Below, one piece after another: positions 43,801 to 55,800 of a stretch of DNA of 64,000 nucleotides. Numbering within the stretch: position 1 is the stretch's first letter; every line of letters starts with the position of its first letter. A program made the translations under genes and the position numbers. Source of the stretch: Cylicocyclus nassatus. Lineage: Eukaryota; Nematoda; Chromadorea; Rhabditida; Strongylidae. The notes below the pieces were generated by a model. It had not been told where the DNA came from. It searched no databases and saw only the letters and a list, made by a program, of their open reading frames with translations. Where the stretch lies: NCBI GenBank assembly GCA_958299035.1, contig CATQJL010000001.1:11073817-11137816 (forward strand), read 5' to 3'.

Positions 43801-46800
43801 TCGCATTTGCAAAAAAATACAAAACTTTCCCAAAGGAGAAGCGATTCGCGCGATATGCCCCGTCGCTGGTGCAGCACCAGCCACGCGACATCGCTCAATT
43901 CCAACGATATCGCAAAGGTATCGTTGGCGAAAGCATGTCCGTCCAAAAATGGCCCGCGATTCGTCGCCTCGTCATTCTAACACAAATGCAGCGGGACCAC
44001 ACAGGCGCGCCGGCGCGGCGGACTCGGAACTTATGTCCGAGCTGGAAATCGCGCCGCGACTGAAATCGCGAGAGGTATGTCTTAGGCCTTAGGCAAATCG
44101 ATCTCAGAAAAAAAACCGCCTTGTACTTCTTTAATTTGTTTGGAACTATAGTGAGCTATTTGTTACCGACATTCTTGAAACTAACCTGATGGTTATCCTT
44201 TAGTTGTTTTGCTAATTTCTGCCAACCTGCAGCGTCGTAGTTTTGGCGATAAAATCCATTTCTACCAGCATTTATAACAACGAAACGTTCTGGCTGATTC
44301 AATTGAAGGTAAAGCGGCTCGTCTGAAATGGCAAATGTTCTTTTAACAACGTATCGTTCATTTCAATTAGATTATCTTGATTACAGAGCGTAGCGGATTA
44401 GACAGAGAACTAATTGTCCTAATTTTGGAAGATAGCAAGTGCTTCAGTAATTGCTTGTTTTACTCGAAAAGTGCAAACTTATGACTTGCAAGAGCGATAA
44501 CAATTCGCATTGCCCTGCTCTGCTCGTGCTCTTATTTATCCCACCTCTTTTTAGCCAACTTAGTTGTACAAATGAATCGCCTTCTTGGTACCAAATAGGA
44601 ACATCCCATTTGAATCTGAACTGCGTAAATACATTTCAACTGAGAGCAATATGTTTGCCCACCCGTATTTTGGATTTGCGTATTTCTTTGGGTCTTTAGC
44701 ATTAGGATTCTTCCGATACCGTTCTTGTGTCAATTTGACATGCGTTTTGTTGAACGACTCCACAGTTACGAGAGGAAATCCCATCTAAGGTGATCTTGTA
44801 ACTGCAGTTATTACATCGAGCCTTTATCTCACCTGTGCTGTCCACTGATCAGCAAAATCTCCAACTTTCATGTTTCCAGGGGATCCATGAATATTGCCAA
44901 CCACTTCATTTAGAGCTTCCCACAAATCCGCAGCTTCAGCGTTATTATACGCATGCTTGGTGATGTAATGCTAAAGCATAACCATGGTAAAAGCAGTTAA
45001 GAAAGTCAATAATCACAAGTTTATCATGACTTATAATAAGCGGCTTATCTGTCGGTCTGTAAGTTGGTCTGTTACGAAATCACAATGAGGAATGATTCTT
45101 GCTGCAATGCATGTGAGAGCTGCATCACAAGTAAGTTTCACTTTTATGATCATTTAGCGGTTCGTCGACCGAAGGGTTGGAAGGTTGATACCAAATGTAT
45201 GTTTACGTGATACCCTTCACGGTCAGTGCAAACCTTTGCGAAGCAGAGGAAAAGCTGACTAATCATAATTGCTGTGCACTTATGCAACTTTAAGTTCCTA
45301 CGTTGCAGATTTTCTTATTAACTAATTCTTGGTTGATCAACGACCATACTTTTTGATTTTATTCAATTTCACGAAGCTCATAATAAACACGAAAAATAAA
45401 CAAAATTGAGGAATTGTAGCCCTGTCACTCTCGAGGGATGCTCTTTTAGATAAATAATATATTGCCAAAAGTAGCATCAAATGTTAATGTAAAGTCCGAT
45501 TTTCTTTGTCTAACGCTACATTGGAAAATAGCACAGTGCAAATTCGTTGGTTGATGAAAGGACTTGAGCTACGCTTTCCTGGTATTTTCCTGGTAATCAA
45601 ACCTATAAAGGCATCGAGCACACCTCGCGCGAATGCCAACTCCGCGCAATTTCGGATTGCTACGGTCTCACAACTCTCCATAGGCGCATTTTATTTGAAC
45701 AAGTTGGTTTTAGGTAGACAGGTGTAAGTCAGTGGCGTACTGAGGGGGAAGGAGCGCGAGGAGGGGGGCGCTTCAACCCCCTCCCCCTTCCCGAGAATGG
45801 GTCGCGAAATTTTTGCAATTATTAGGTTGTCCGGAAATTAATGCCCGTTTTAAATTTCAACCGCAATAGGTCATACAATTCTCACTTCCGAATAGGTTGC
45901 AAAGTACCATTCGAAAGAGCAATGCAAGCTCTACAAGGTGGCCGTCTTGCTTTTTGCAACAGCTCTCATCCACCTCGAGTTTCGATCCAAAAACTAAAAA
46001 GACTCAGCAGCACGAAAAACCGAAAAAAATCGTAACTAGTTCATAAAAATCCTACAAAAATTCTTACTTGCTCACGTAAACACTATCCACATAAAACATC
46101 TAAATACGCCTTTGCCGTATTTTTTTCGCTGTTAGAAACCAAAAAAACGGAATTTTTCGTGTATATGCCAAAGTGATGCTGTGCTGTCCCCACATAGGTA
46201 GTTGTATACCACAAGCCTGTAGAAGTACAGACTTAAATTTTCAGCCCTCTACAAGCTTTAGTTCTCGAGTAATACCGAATATAGCTTTCCCTAATTAGGT
46301 GGTCCAAGCTAAAATTTAAATTTCTCGATAAGTAAAGCTTGTAGAGAGCTGAGAATTTATATTTGTACTGGCTTGTAGTATACAACTACCTATGTGGGGA
46401 CGGCACAGCATCACTTTGGCATATGCACGAAAATTTCCGTTTTCTTGGTTTCTAACAGAGAAATATTACGATAAAGGGTATATAGATGTTTTATGTGAAT
46501 AGTGTTTACGTGAGCAAGTAAAAATTTTTGTAGGATTTTTATGAACTGAGCTATGATTTTTTTCGATTTCTCGGGCTGCTGAGTCTTTTTAGTTTATGGC
46601 TTGAAACTAGAGATGGATGAGAGCTGTTGCAAATTAAGATGGCCTTCTTGTAGAGCTTGCTTTGCTCTATCGAATGGTACTTTGCAACCTATTTGGAAAT
46701 GAGAAGTGTATGGCTTATTGAGGCTGAAATTCAAAAGGGGCATAAATTTCCGGACAACCTAATACTTAAATGTGTTATAAAAATGCGCAAGCGACTTGTT

Positions 46801-49800
46801 TTTACTTGTAAATAATTAAAATAATTTTTAGAAATTTAAAAAAAAATCAAATTAGCCCTGTGAAAAAAATTTCGCGGAGGCATGGCTGCCGCCTAGCTTC
46901 CTTTTTCTGAAATTTTTAGAGTCAGGGGGCCGCAGTTTTGGAAACATCCTAAAAAACTTTTTGGAGTGCGTGGCTAACTCCACGCACCTATATCCAAAAA
47001 AATTTTCGTTGCCCCCCCTCCCCCGAGCGGAAATCTTGGTACGCCACTGGTGTGAGCGTACAGATGCTATGCATCTATGCTTGAATTCACATGCGGTATA
47101 CTCGTATAATCTGACAACTTGCTAGATTGCGTGGCAACCGTAGTTGGGGGAATCGCTTGGGATCTGGCGAAAGCCTAAGCTTTTGGTGCCGACATTTGAC
47201 TTTTCCAGAATTTGAGAGACTACTGAGACTTACCGCGACGCCTTTAATCAAGTTGTCTTTTCCGATAGTAGCAGCTATCATTCTGAGTATGCTGCCGCCT
47301 TTCCCGTATGAAATAGAGTCAAATGCCTCGTAAACCTCATTAGCTTTGTCGATTTTGAATGAAAGTGGGTGGCTTGAAGAAAGAGAGTCTTCATCCATAC
47401 CTGATTCCATAGAGTCAAGTATGAAATACTGATCCTAAAAAAGTGTTTTGAGCTACTTTCAATACACTTCTCTCTTTAGCCTACCATTTTCATTAGATTG
47501 TCACTGATTAAGTCTGTTCCAATAAACTCAAGATAAGTAGCAAAGCCTTCATTAAGCCAGAGATCCTCCCACCATTTCATTGTTACCAGATTGCCGAACC
47601 ACTGCAAGAACGAGGTACAACGATTCTAGCATATACTAAGTAAAAAACGCGAGTAATACATGTAGGTAAGTAGCACAAAGTTAGTAACGAAAACTATACT
47701 GGCAGTCAACTGACTTATGAACAACAATTACCTGATGGCCAAGCTCGTGCGCAACTACAAGTGCAACTCTGCGCTTATTGTCGGGACCGTACAGACTTTC
47801 ATCGTAGAGAAGAGAGTTTTCCCTGAAATCTGATGAACTGATTCCAAATTATCACCTTTCAACTCTGCTGACCTGTATGTTATTAAACCCCAATTTTCCA
47901 TTGCGCCTGCCGAAAAATCCGGAAGCGCAACCATGTCTACAAATATACCATACACAATTTGAGCATATCCTCAGTGATAGCTCCCACCTTGTTTTTTCAA
48001 CGGAAATTTGTAGTCAAAGAGTTTTTCGTAGAATTCTAGACATTTAATTCCTGCGTGGAGTGCATATTCTGTCATTGAAGTGGCTTCCTTTCTTGACCAA
48101 ATGCGGAACTGAACAAAAAGCAATTTCCTGCTTTAGCGATTAACAACTTTGTAGCTAATTTACCAATACACCCGAGCTGGTATGATTTTGAATGTACTCG
48201 AACTCCGAGACTAGCACGGCTAACAGATACGACGACATTCTCGGTGTTTGAGCAAATCTTGTCGTGATCCAATCACCATTTTCTTTCCTAAATAACTTAG
48301 TAGTTATGAGCTTGTGATTAGCTTTATCGAGTCTAATCGTTGGTATATGTTTGAAGGACATAACGAAGGGGAGGGATGGTTAAAGACAAAGGATGTAAAG
48401 GGTTACACTCAAAATTAAAAAAAGTATTCTTTAGGCCTCGGGCAGAGTTCACGCGATTTGGTTGTCGCGATTCAGTCGCTGAAAGGGTCGGGCATACTTC
48501 ACGCGATTTCAGTCGCGACGCAATTTGGCAACTCGCCAGAAGTCTTCAGATCCAACACTAACAGACTGCACATGCATAGTGTGTATAACTTATGTGGACT
48601 TATAAAATGCCCTATGTTCTGGACATCTAAAAAGTATTTGCAGTGAGTCATAGACAGAATACCAAATCGCTTCGCGATTGAAATCGCGTGGAGTACGCCG
48701 GGCCCTAAAGACAAGTGCTACGAGTTCATTGCATGCCGATCTTCTTGTATTTCGGTTGTAATAGTTAGTCACGATTGCTCGCGTTGGAAACAACAATTTG
48801 GTTGTTCACAACCGAATTACAAGAAGATCGGCCTGCAGTGAACTCGTAACACTTGTCTTTAGCGATTGAATCGCAACGACCAAATCGCGTGAACTCTGTC
48901 CAAGGCCTTAGACAAGCGCTTTTGAGATGGCTATCAATGAAGCATTGGTTCAAACACATTTTTGTTTCAACGAGATACGATCAATCACAGCGAGAGTAGT
49001 AAAGCTGTTTAGGTTGTATGAGGGTGCCCCAAAAATGTACTGAATGTGGCTAATGAACCCTCTCTATCGAATATTGAAACCCTGAAGCTGGCTTTTGAGT
49101 TAAACACGATAAAATACAAAAAGAAAAACCTGTAGCCGTTCGTCACAATTTGTAGCTAAACTAGTTTTATGACAAAGTAGTAGTCAATTTGGAAGGCCTT
49201 CAAAAAGCTTGTGAAACTTTGTTGCATGGATCTTAAACAAGGTGATCTTTGAAAACATTAGACAATACGGGGTGTCTTCAAAGTTCTATAAGCACTTTTG
49301 AATAAAACTTTGATGCCGGTGTCCTAACGTAGCTTTTAAATTATCGTTCGTAAAGCACAAATTTCTCGGTATCAGCTACTTACAGGGAAAAGATGGACAG
49401 TCGATGTGATGTGATAGCCGATTGAGTTCAGAATGCACACCGTCTTAAAGGGCATATAAAACGCTGATTCTAAGCCTTCCTTCCATATCTGCGGAGCGAT
49501 CCGGGTCGAGCAGTTATGAGGGTTTAAAGCAAAACACTGGATGCGCTACCTAGATAAAATGGTTCGTAATAACCTTCCTAAACCTCAAATGCAGCAGTGA
49601 TAATAACAGAGTGCTTTGTGCAATAAATAGTCCAAGTTCAAATGTGGCTTCATTTCCCGCTGTTTTGTAAGTTAGAAAAATTCCAACCAATGAATTTATT
49701 CCTACTTGCTCATTCAGTTACTTGCACCTACAAACCTTCATATCTCCTCGCTCAGAAACGCTCCGCAGATAAAAAGGTGGATTGGTAATCAGCACTTCAT

Positions 49801-52800
49801 GATCAATAAACATTTTGAGAATCTTGGTCGACCACTCAAATGATTCTCATTGATTTGCAGGCAATGGTTCAAGGGCAGCTTATAGACGAAATTACTTGTT
49901 ATGTTCTTAAACCTCCATTCTATGTGACTTACTATTCGTCTGAATGGCAAAGTTCTAGAACTTCATATTTACATAGACGAAAATGTGTACTTACACTTCC
50001 TCTTCAATTCCGTTTGATATTGCTTTGGTCCCTTTGGGATGAATCACGGTTACGTTCCACGAAGCCTTGAATTCGGGTTCATCGAAACATGGAACCATGC
50101 TGCGAGCATCTATTGGCTCCATTTGAGTTACAGCAGCCACTCTTCAAAATCTACGTACGTTAGTACTAGACTGTAGTTATCCGTATAGAACCCACTTTTT
50201 GCTGCCATCATTCTCGGTATAGGTTGTTTTGTAAAGTCCCCCGAGCTTATCACTAATTAGTCCTGTGTACACCAGCTTGAAATAAGTTAAATTTATTGAT
50301 ACATTTTTTATTTTTACTAGCATGGGACCTTCAACTTGGTTTGCGCTCCTTGCTGAAGACGTGTTGCTGGAACAATTTCGACCTTCTCCAATTGTTCTTG
50401 AGGAACAACCTTATCAATGCCCACTTTTTGACCATTCTGAAAAGGGGCCGATGAAAAAAAACAAATAAAAATGTGTGAAAATGATTTTTCATAAAGCAAC
50501 AGAAGTTTATGTTGTTGCATGATCCGCATTAGAGAATGTTGTTTGAAGTGTCTTCACGAAATCTCAGGAAAACTATTGATTAGAGGCATGCAAAAAGCTG
50601 TTTCAAAACAAGCAGTCCACCTCCAAAAATTTACTGAATGAAGAAACCGCTCTTAAAAGAGGATTAAGCGCTGCATCGAAAATGTTCAATAGCTTTCGAG
50701 AAGCTTCATTCTACCGGATGTTACGCTCGTTGAAAAAAAGAAAGATTTCCTTTGGAACGACCTAATATTCACAAAAATACTTAGGTCTGCAGGTCCATAT
50801 GGCGCCCTCATGATGTAATCATGAGTTTGAGTTCTCAAATAGTTAAAGCGCTTTTTTCTCCTTCTAAAACATCCTTGACTGAAGAAGACGCGAAAGAAAG
50901 CTGAGTGGTATGCACTTGGCGAGCGTATTGCGATTTTTGCAGAGTTTGCCAGTTGATTGCCACACTGTTATTACGATATCTTACTCACTCTTTCTTTACT
51001 CTAGAAGGCCCTTAATCGTTTGCATACGCCTTTGTAGCATTTCAGGGTGACAACTGCTTAATTTCTTGCAAAAAAAGTAATACCAAATTATCCCGTTCAG
51101 GAAAGCAGCGGCATCGAAGGATGCCTTCAAAGTTGACTTAAAGTAGCTGCACAATCCTATAGATGTGCTGAAACATTGTCAGTAATATTCATGAAAACTT
51201 GTTTGGTACGGTTGATTCAGAGAGTTATTACTAAACAGCTATGAAACAGAAGGAAACAGGTGTAAACAAAACGATTGATAAACAAGAAAAATATAAAAGA
51301 AAGGCCCTTTTGCGCGCATTCATTACTCATTTAACTTCCACTTACTAGAGAAGGATCCCAGATCGCAGTAACGATCAGGAACAATATGCCTATCAAGGAT
51401 GCCTCTTGTCGAGTTGAAACTAAATCCAAACTCCTATCTTTTGAGAAGTTATTAAGGAAGTCATGAGCGTTCAAAAGTCCACATATGACAAACGTACATG
51501 GCACCTTTCCAAAAACTAGTGGTCTGAAAGCACTTATTTATGTTTTTGGTTAATGTGTGCATTGCTCGTAGTCAACCCCAACATCAGGCCGTTTGTGCAC
51601 ATTTAAGCTGATCTGGACGCACTTCATGCATTACGACTTTGATGACTTCCTCTTATGAACGCCCGTAACTTTTTCCAAAGAACCCCGCGGAAGACAAGGA
51701 AAGCACTTTGGGAATTAGATCATAAAAACGTCTAATTATATGTATTTCATTACAATTCTTCACAGCAATATGGGATCTCTCCTTATTAGTTGTTATTTGA
51801 CTGTATGCGGAAAATGTGGAATGCACCAAAAACGATATAAGGGACAGGGCACGGCACGCGTTGGTTTGGAGCTTTATTGGAAACGAAGTCCCCCATGACT
51901 TCGCGAAAACTTACGAAGTCCCTCTTGACGTCAAAATCAGTTGGAAAACCCTTATTCATCCAAAATAACAAAAAAAAGAAAAAAAGCGTTTTGAATTATC
52001 TAATACAACAAATAAGCAAAAAGAGAACATTTCGAATTGAATAAAGGCTCTCTCATTGGGTATGCTACCATTTTAGTGCTCAGAATGTCGAAAACCTCCT
52101 AGACCAACCAAATCTATGGCCTCTCCGGCGATGCATTCTTCGCCACATAGTTCAAAGGACCCCGCATGTGATTGGAGCGCGACATCCCTCAACGCGTAAG
52201 ACTGCACTAATTTCGGCTCAAAAAGAGGAGAGGCAATGGTTTGATTTGCTCTTTTCACTATATGATAGTTTTTTGGCCGTTCTAATCGTTTAAATCAAAA
52301 GGGTCCAAAACTTACGCGAACTCTCTGATATTTATGCTCCGAACCAACCCAGTTGGTTTGGTGTCGGCCTAGAAACCAGAAAATTCGGAAACGGATATTA
52401 GGACACATAAGTTTTTGAAACTTTTTACATAACATAGTTTGGAAATATTGTATGCACATAGCCCAAATTCGGAGCCATGTGATTGTTTGTGCGCTGTAAA
52501 CAAGCCATTTGTTTGTTTGAGTCTTGCTTTTGAAATTCGCGCGCTTGCCAAAGAACACGTTCAACTCGTGAAACACATGTTTGTCTTTTTTTTCGGTGCT
52601 TCGCCCAGAGCCTTATAAAAACTATCCCCGTTGCTTCTAACCTCAAAATGAAGTCTAGTTTGACCCCAAACCATCTGTGCCGGGCCCTGATAAGGGACTG
52701 AATACGTGAAAGAAGTGAAGGCGGTATGATAAAGTTCGCGCTTTTGGTAGACCCAATTCCAGCAGCCGGAACGTAATTGTCCTTTGGGTCAACCCTCGCA

Positions 52801-55800
52801 GTCAAAGCCCATGAGAACAGTTCAGGTGATTTAAGGCTGGCGTAGGGTGACATAGAGAGCAGAGCAGTTCATCGCAACCATCGATTTCGATGCCGATTGC
52901 AGCAAAAGTGACATATGCGTGCGCCTCAGAGTTGGGCCAGACTGCGCGGCGTACGCGGCGTAGCCACACGTGCATAAAAATATGGTACGTACGTTGCGCA
53001 CGCTCCGCAGACTGCCCCAACCCTCAGGAAAATAGATTTTGTGCGGGTTTGTAGAGTAAGCAAAACACAGCGCTTCAGTACGACGGCTTTAGTTTAAGAC
53101 TGGTGTGAGACAATTCTTTGTTACGTCGGCGGGCAGTCTGTGATACCGACTACTACCAGAGAAATCGATGATGGCCCGTAATGAATTCGGCTCCGGGTCA
53201 AGAGTCGCACCACTCGCGACGGCTTATCGCCACGCCCAGATTTTGTGCCTCACAAAAACTCTCCGGTGCTAAAGTGGCACGGCGCCACAGTAGGGGGGGG
53301 GGGGGTGGGGATGGCGGCAGATACATGACTCGATGCCTTAAGTAATATTGTGGCAGGAGTACTGACGGGAGCTGACAAGGGAAGTGTCACAAGTCGCAGT
53401 GGCCGTTTAAGACGGAATTGGTGGTGTGACACGTCACGCGGAAGGGCATTTTCAAAACCACCCTCGCTAGCTGCAGAACAACTCTGTGAGGGGAGCTACG
53501 GGCGTTTTTCCACTCATACCCACCGCGCCTTGCTCAAATACGACTGCTACCCTCAGCCTGGCGTGCCATAGCGCAGTGGCAAGTGTGCTGACTAACGTGC
53601 GGGTGTTTGGAGGTTCTCCTCTGTTGGACGACTGTTTTGCAATTTATATACAAACTCCTCAAATGTGTAAATTAGTGACCAAAATGTGTTTTACCCCTTT
53701 ACTGGTGCTTAAAAGTAGAAAAAACGTCTTTATTGCGAAAACCTCCTGTACGCATGGTGAAGCAATTAGACAAATTAGACAAAACTTTATTGTCAGATTT
53801 AGCGCGGTTTCGTGAGTCTGCGTCTTGCACTCATTTCGTTCAAATTTTTCATTTCCGCATGTTTCTAGTACTCGCTCGCATAGTTTTATTGTATCTGATA
53901 TTCTCTTTCGAAAAAAAATGTTAAGATGTGCTTTTCTGCTTCTAAGCACCAGTAAAGGGGTAAAACACATTTTGGTCGCTAACCTACACATTATAGGACT
54001 TTTGTATATAAACTGCAAAAAAGTTGCCCAACAGAAGACTCGAACCTCCAAACGTCCGCACGGTAGTCAGCGCACTTGCCACTGCGCCACATTGGCACGG
54101 CAGGCTGAAAGTGGCAGTGGTATTCGAGTAAGGCGCGCTGAGTTTCGAGCGGAAAAACGCCCGTAGCCCCTCTCCCAGAGTTGTTCTGCAGCTAGCGAAG
54201 GTGGTTTTGGAAATGCCCTTCCGAGTGATGTGTTACACCACCCATCCCGTCTCAAATGGCCACTGCGATTTGTAGCACTTCCCTTGTGAGACCTGTAGTG
54301 CTTGACGTCCCGTGGCGGCGTCGCTTCGCGAAAAATTGTGACTCCTGACCCGCACCCAATGATTTCACGTAGCCAACAAAGAGTTTATAGGATGCTCACT
54401 TGTCATAGAGTAGGATTACTGGAGGCAATTGATCTATAGATAAAGATCCATACTAGAGCATTGTTTTTGTACTCTCTCTATCACAAACCAAGTGCTCCGC
54501 CCACTTGCAAGCGAGAAACATTGAAAGAAGTTGGTTGAATTGTCTTTACCATCAAAATGATGCACCGAAAAAAAAGTAAACAACAAAAATGATTTTTAAC
54601 TCAAGTCTGTCGAGATTCTGAGATGAGAATATTGGAAAAAAGACCCCCACTTCATAGCTTCAGCTGTTCATAGATCCTCTTCTATTTAGGCCACGGTATT
54701 TTGCAGTTTTGCGCAGCGTTACTGCAAATGACATTGTACGCTACTCAGAGCAACTAAGGGAATTTTTTTGGGATTCATTGTTTGCAACCATTTCCGCAAG
54801 TTATTATAAGACTTAAGTTGCACTGACAGAAGTAAGCTGAGATCAGCGCGGCAACTAATTGGCCGTTTACCTGTCAGGTCACGTTGCATTTTTATGAAAA
54901 GGGGAGTAAGTGGTTGGTAGTTCACGTTACAAACCTCAACTGAGGGCTACAGTACAGATCAACTGAACTATTTAAGCTTTACGACGGGCCAAAGTCTAAG
55001 TGCGATTAAAGTTGGACAGAGAGCGTGTAACTCGATATGTGTAAAACCTCTTCATTAATAGAGTGCGTGAAAAGTTCCTGACTATAATTACTTCCGATTT
55101 CTCATGTTTTATTGTGCTGCTCAAACAAATCCAAATCAACAACGAAAAGTTTTTTTGCTGAAAGTTAAGCAAAAATTTCGAAAGTGTGTATATTTCAATC
55201 AACTTTCTCAGGAAAGGTTTCTGCCTTTATTTACTTCAACTTTCTCAGTGTTAAAAAAAGAAATGCTTTTTGTCCACCTCTACAAATGTTTTGGCTTAAA
55301 TCTCTCCGTTTATTGCGCAAAAGTGCAGCAGCGTTCATGCAAGTGTGCTATGGTTTTTGTCCAGATATGATCGAAAGTTTCGTTCCGAAGCGCATTTTGT
55401 CGCACACTTTTCACAAATAACTGCACTTCTTAAAAAGCTTCGATTTTCCTTGGTAGGTACAGAGCTAGGAGTGTGAGAGGAAATTTTTGAGACTGCGTAA
55501 AGCTCTCCGATTTTCGGCTGTTGTGGTGTGAACCTCTTGTACTTAATTAGAGGTGTTCAAGGGATAGTGGTACCGTGGAGTACCAAGATTTCGGTAATCA
55601 AAGTGGGTTGGTGTACCGCGAATAAGGAGGTAAGTTCAGTTTATGTCTTTCTATCGTGTTGATAAAAGAGCCCTCAAATTTTGCTTGCGTTCAGCATGTG
55701 CATGTCGTCGACTTCCGCGTGTAGTCTCGTAAATTCGTGAAACGTGACCTATCGTTGTGACCGAGACCCTTTGATTTTCTAGCGTGAGCAAACGTAATGA

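Noticed and set aside
43770..44063. 97-codon + frame rich in charged residues
   Set aside because: Lies in an aminopeptidase intron on the other strand, with an internal short palindrome and no family features.
52425..52853. 142-codon open frame on the minus strand
   Set aside because: No domain, no splice context and overlapping alternative frames; more likely chance or old repeat sequence inside aminopeptidase intron 3.
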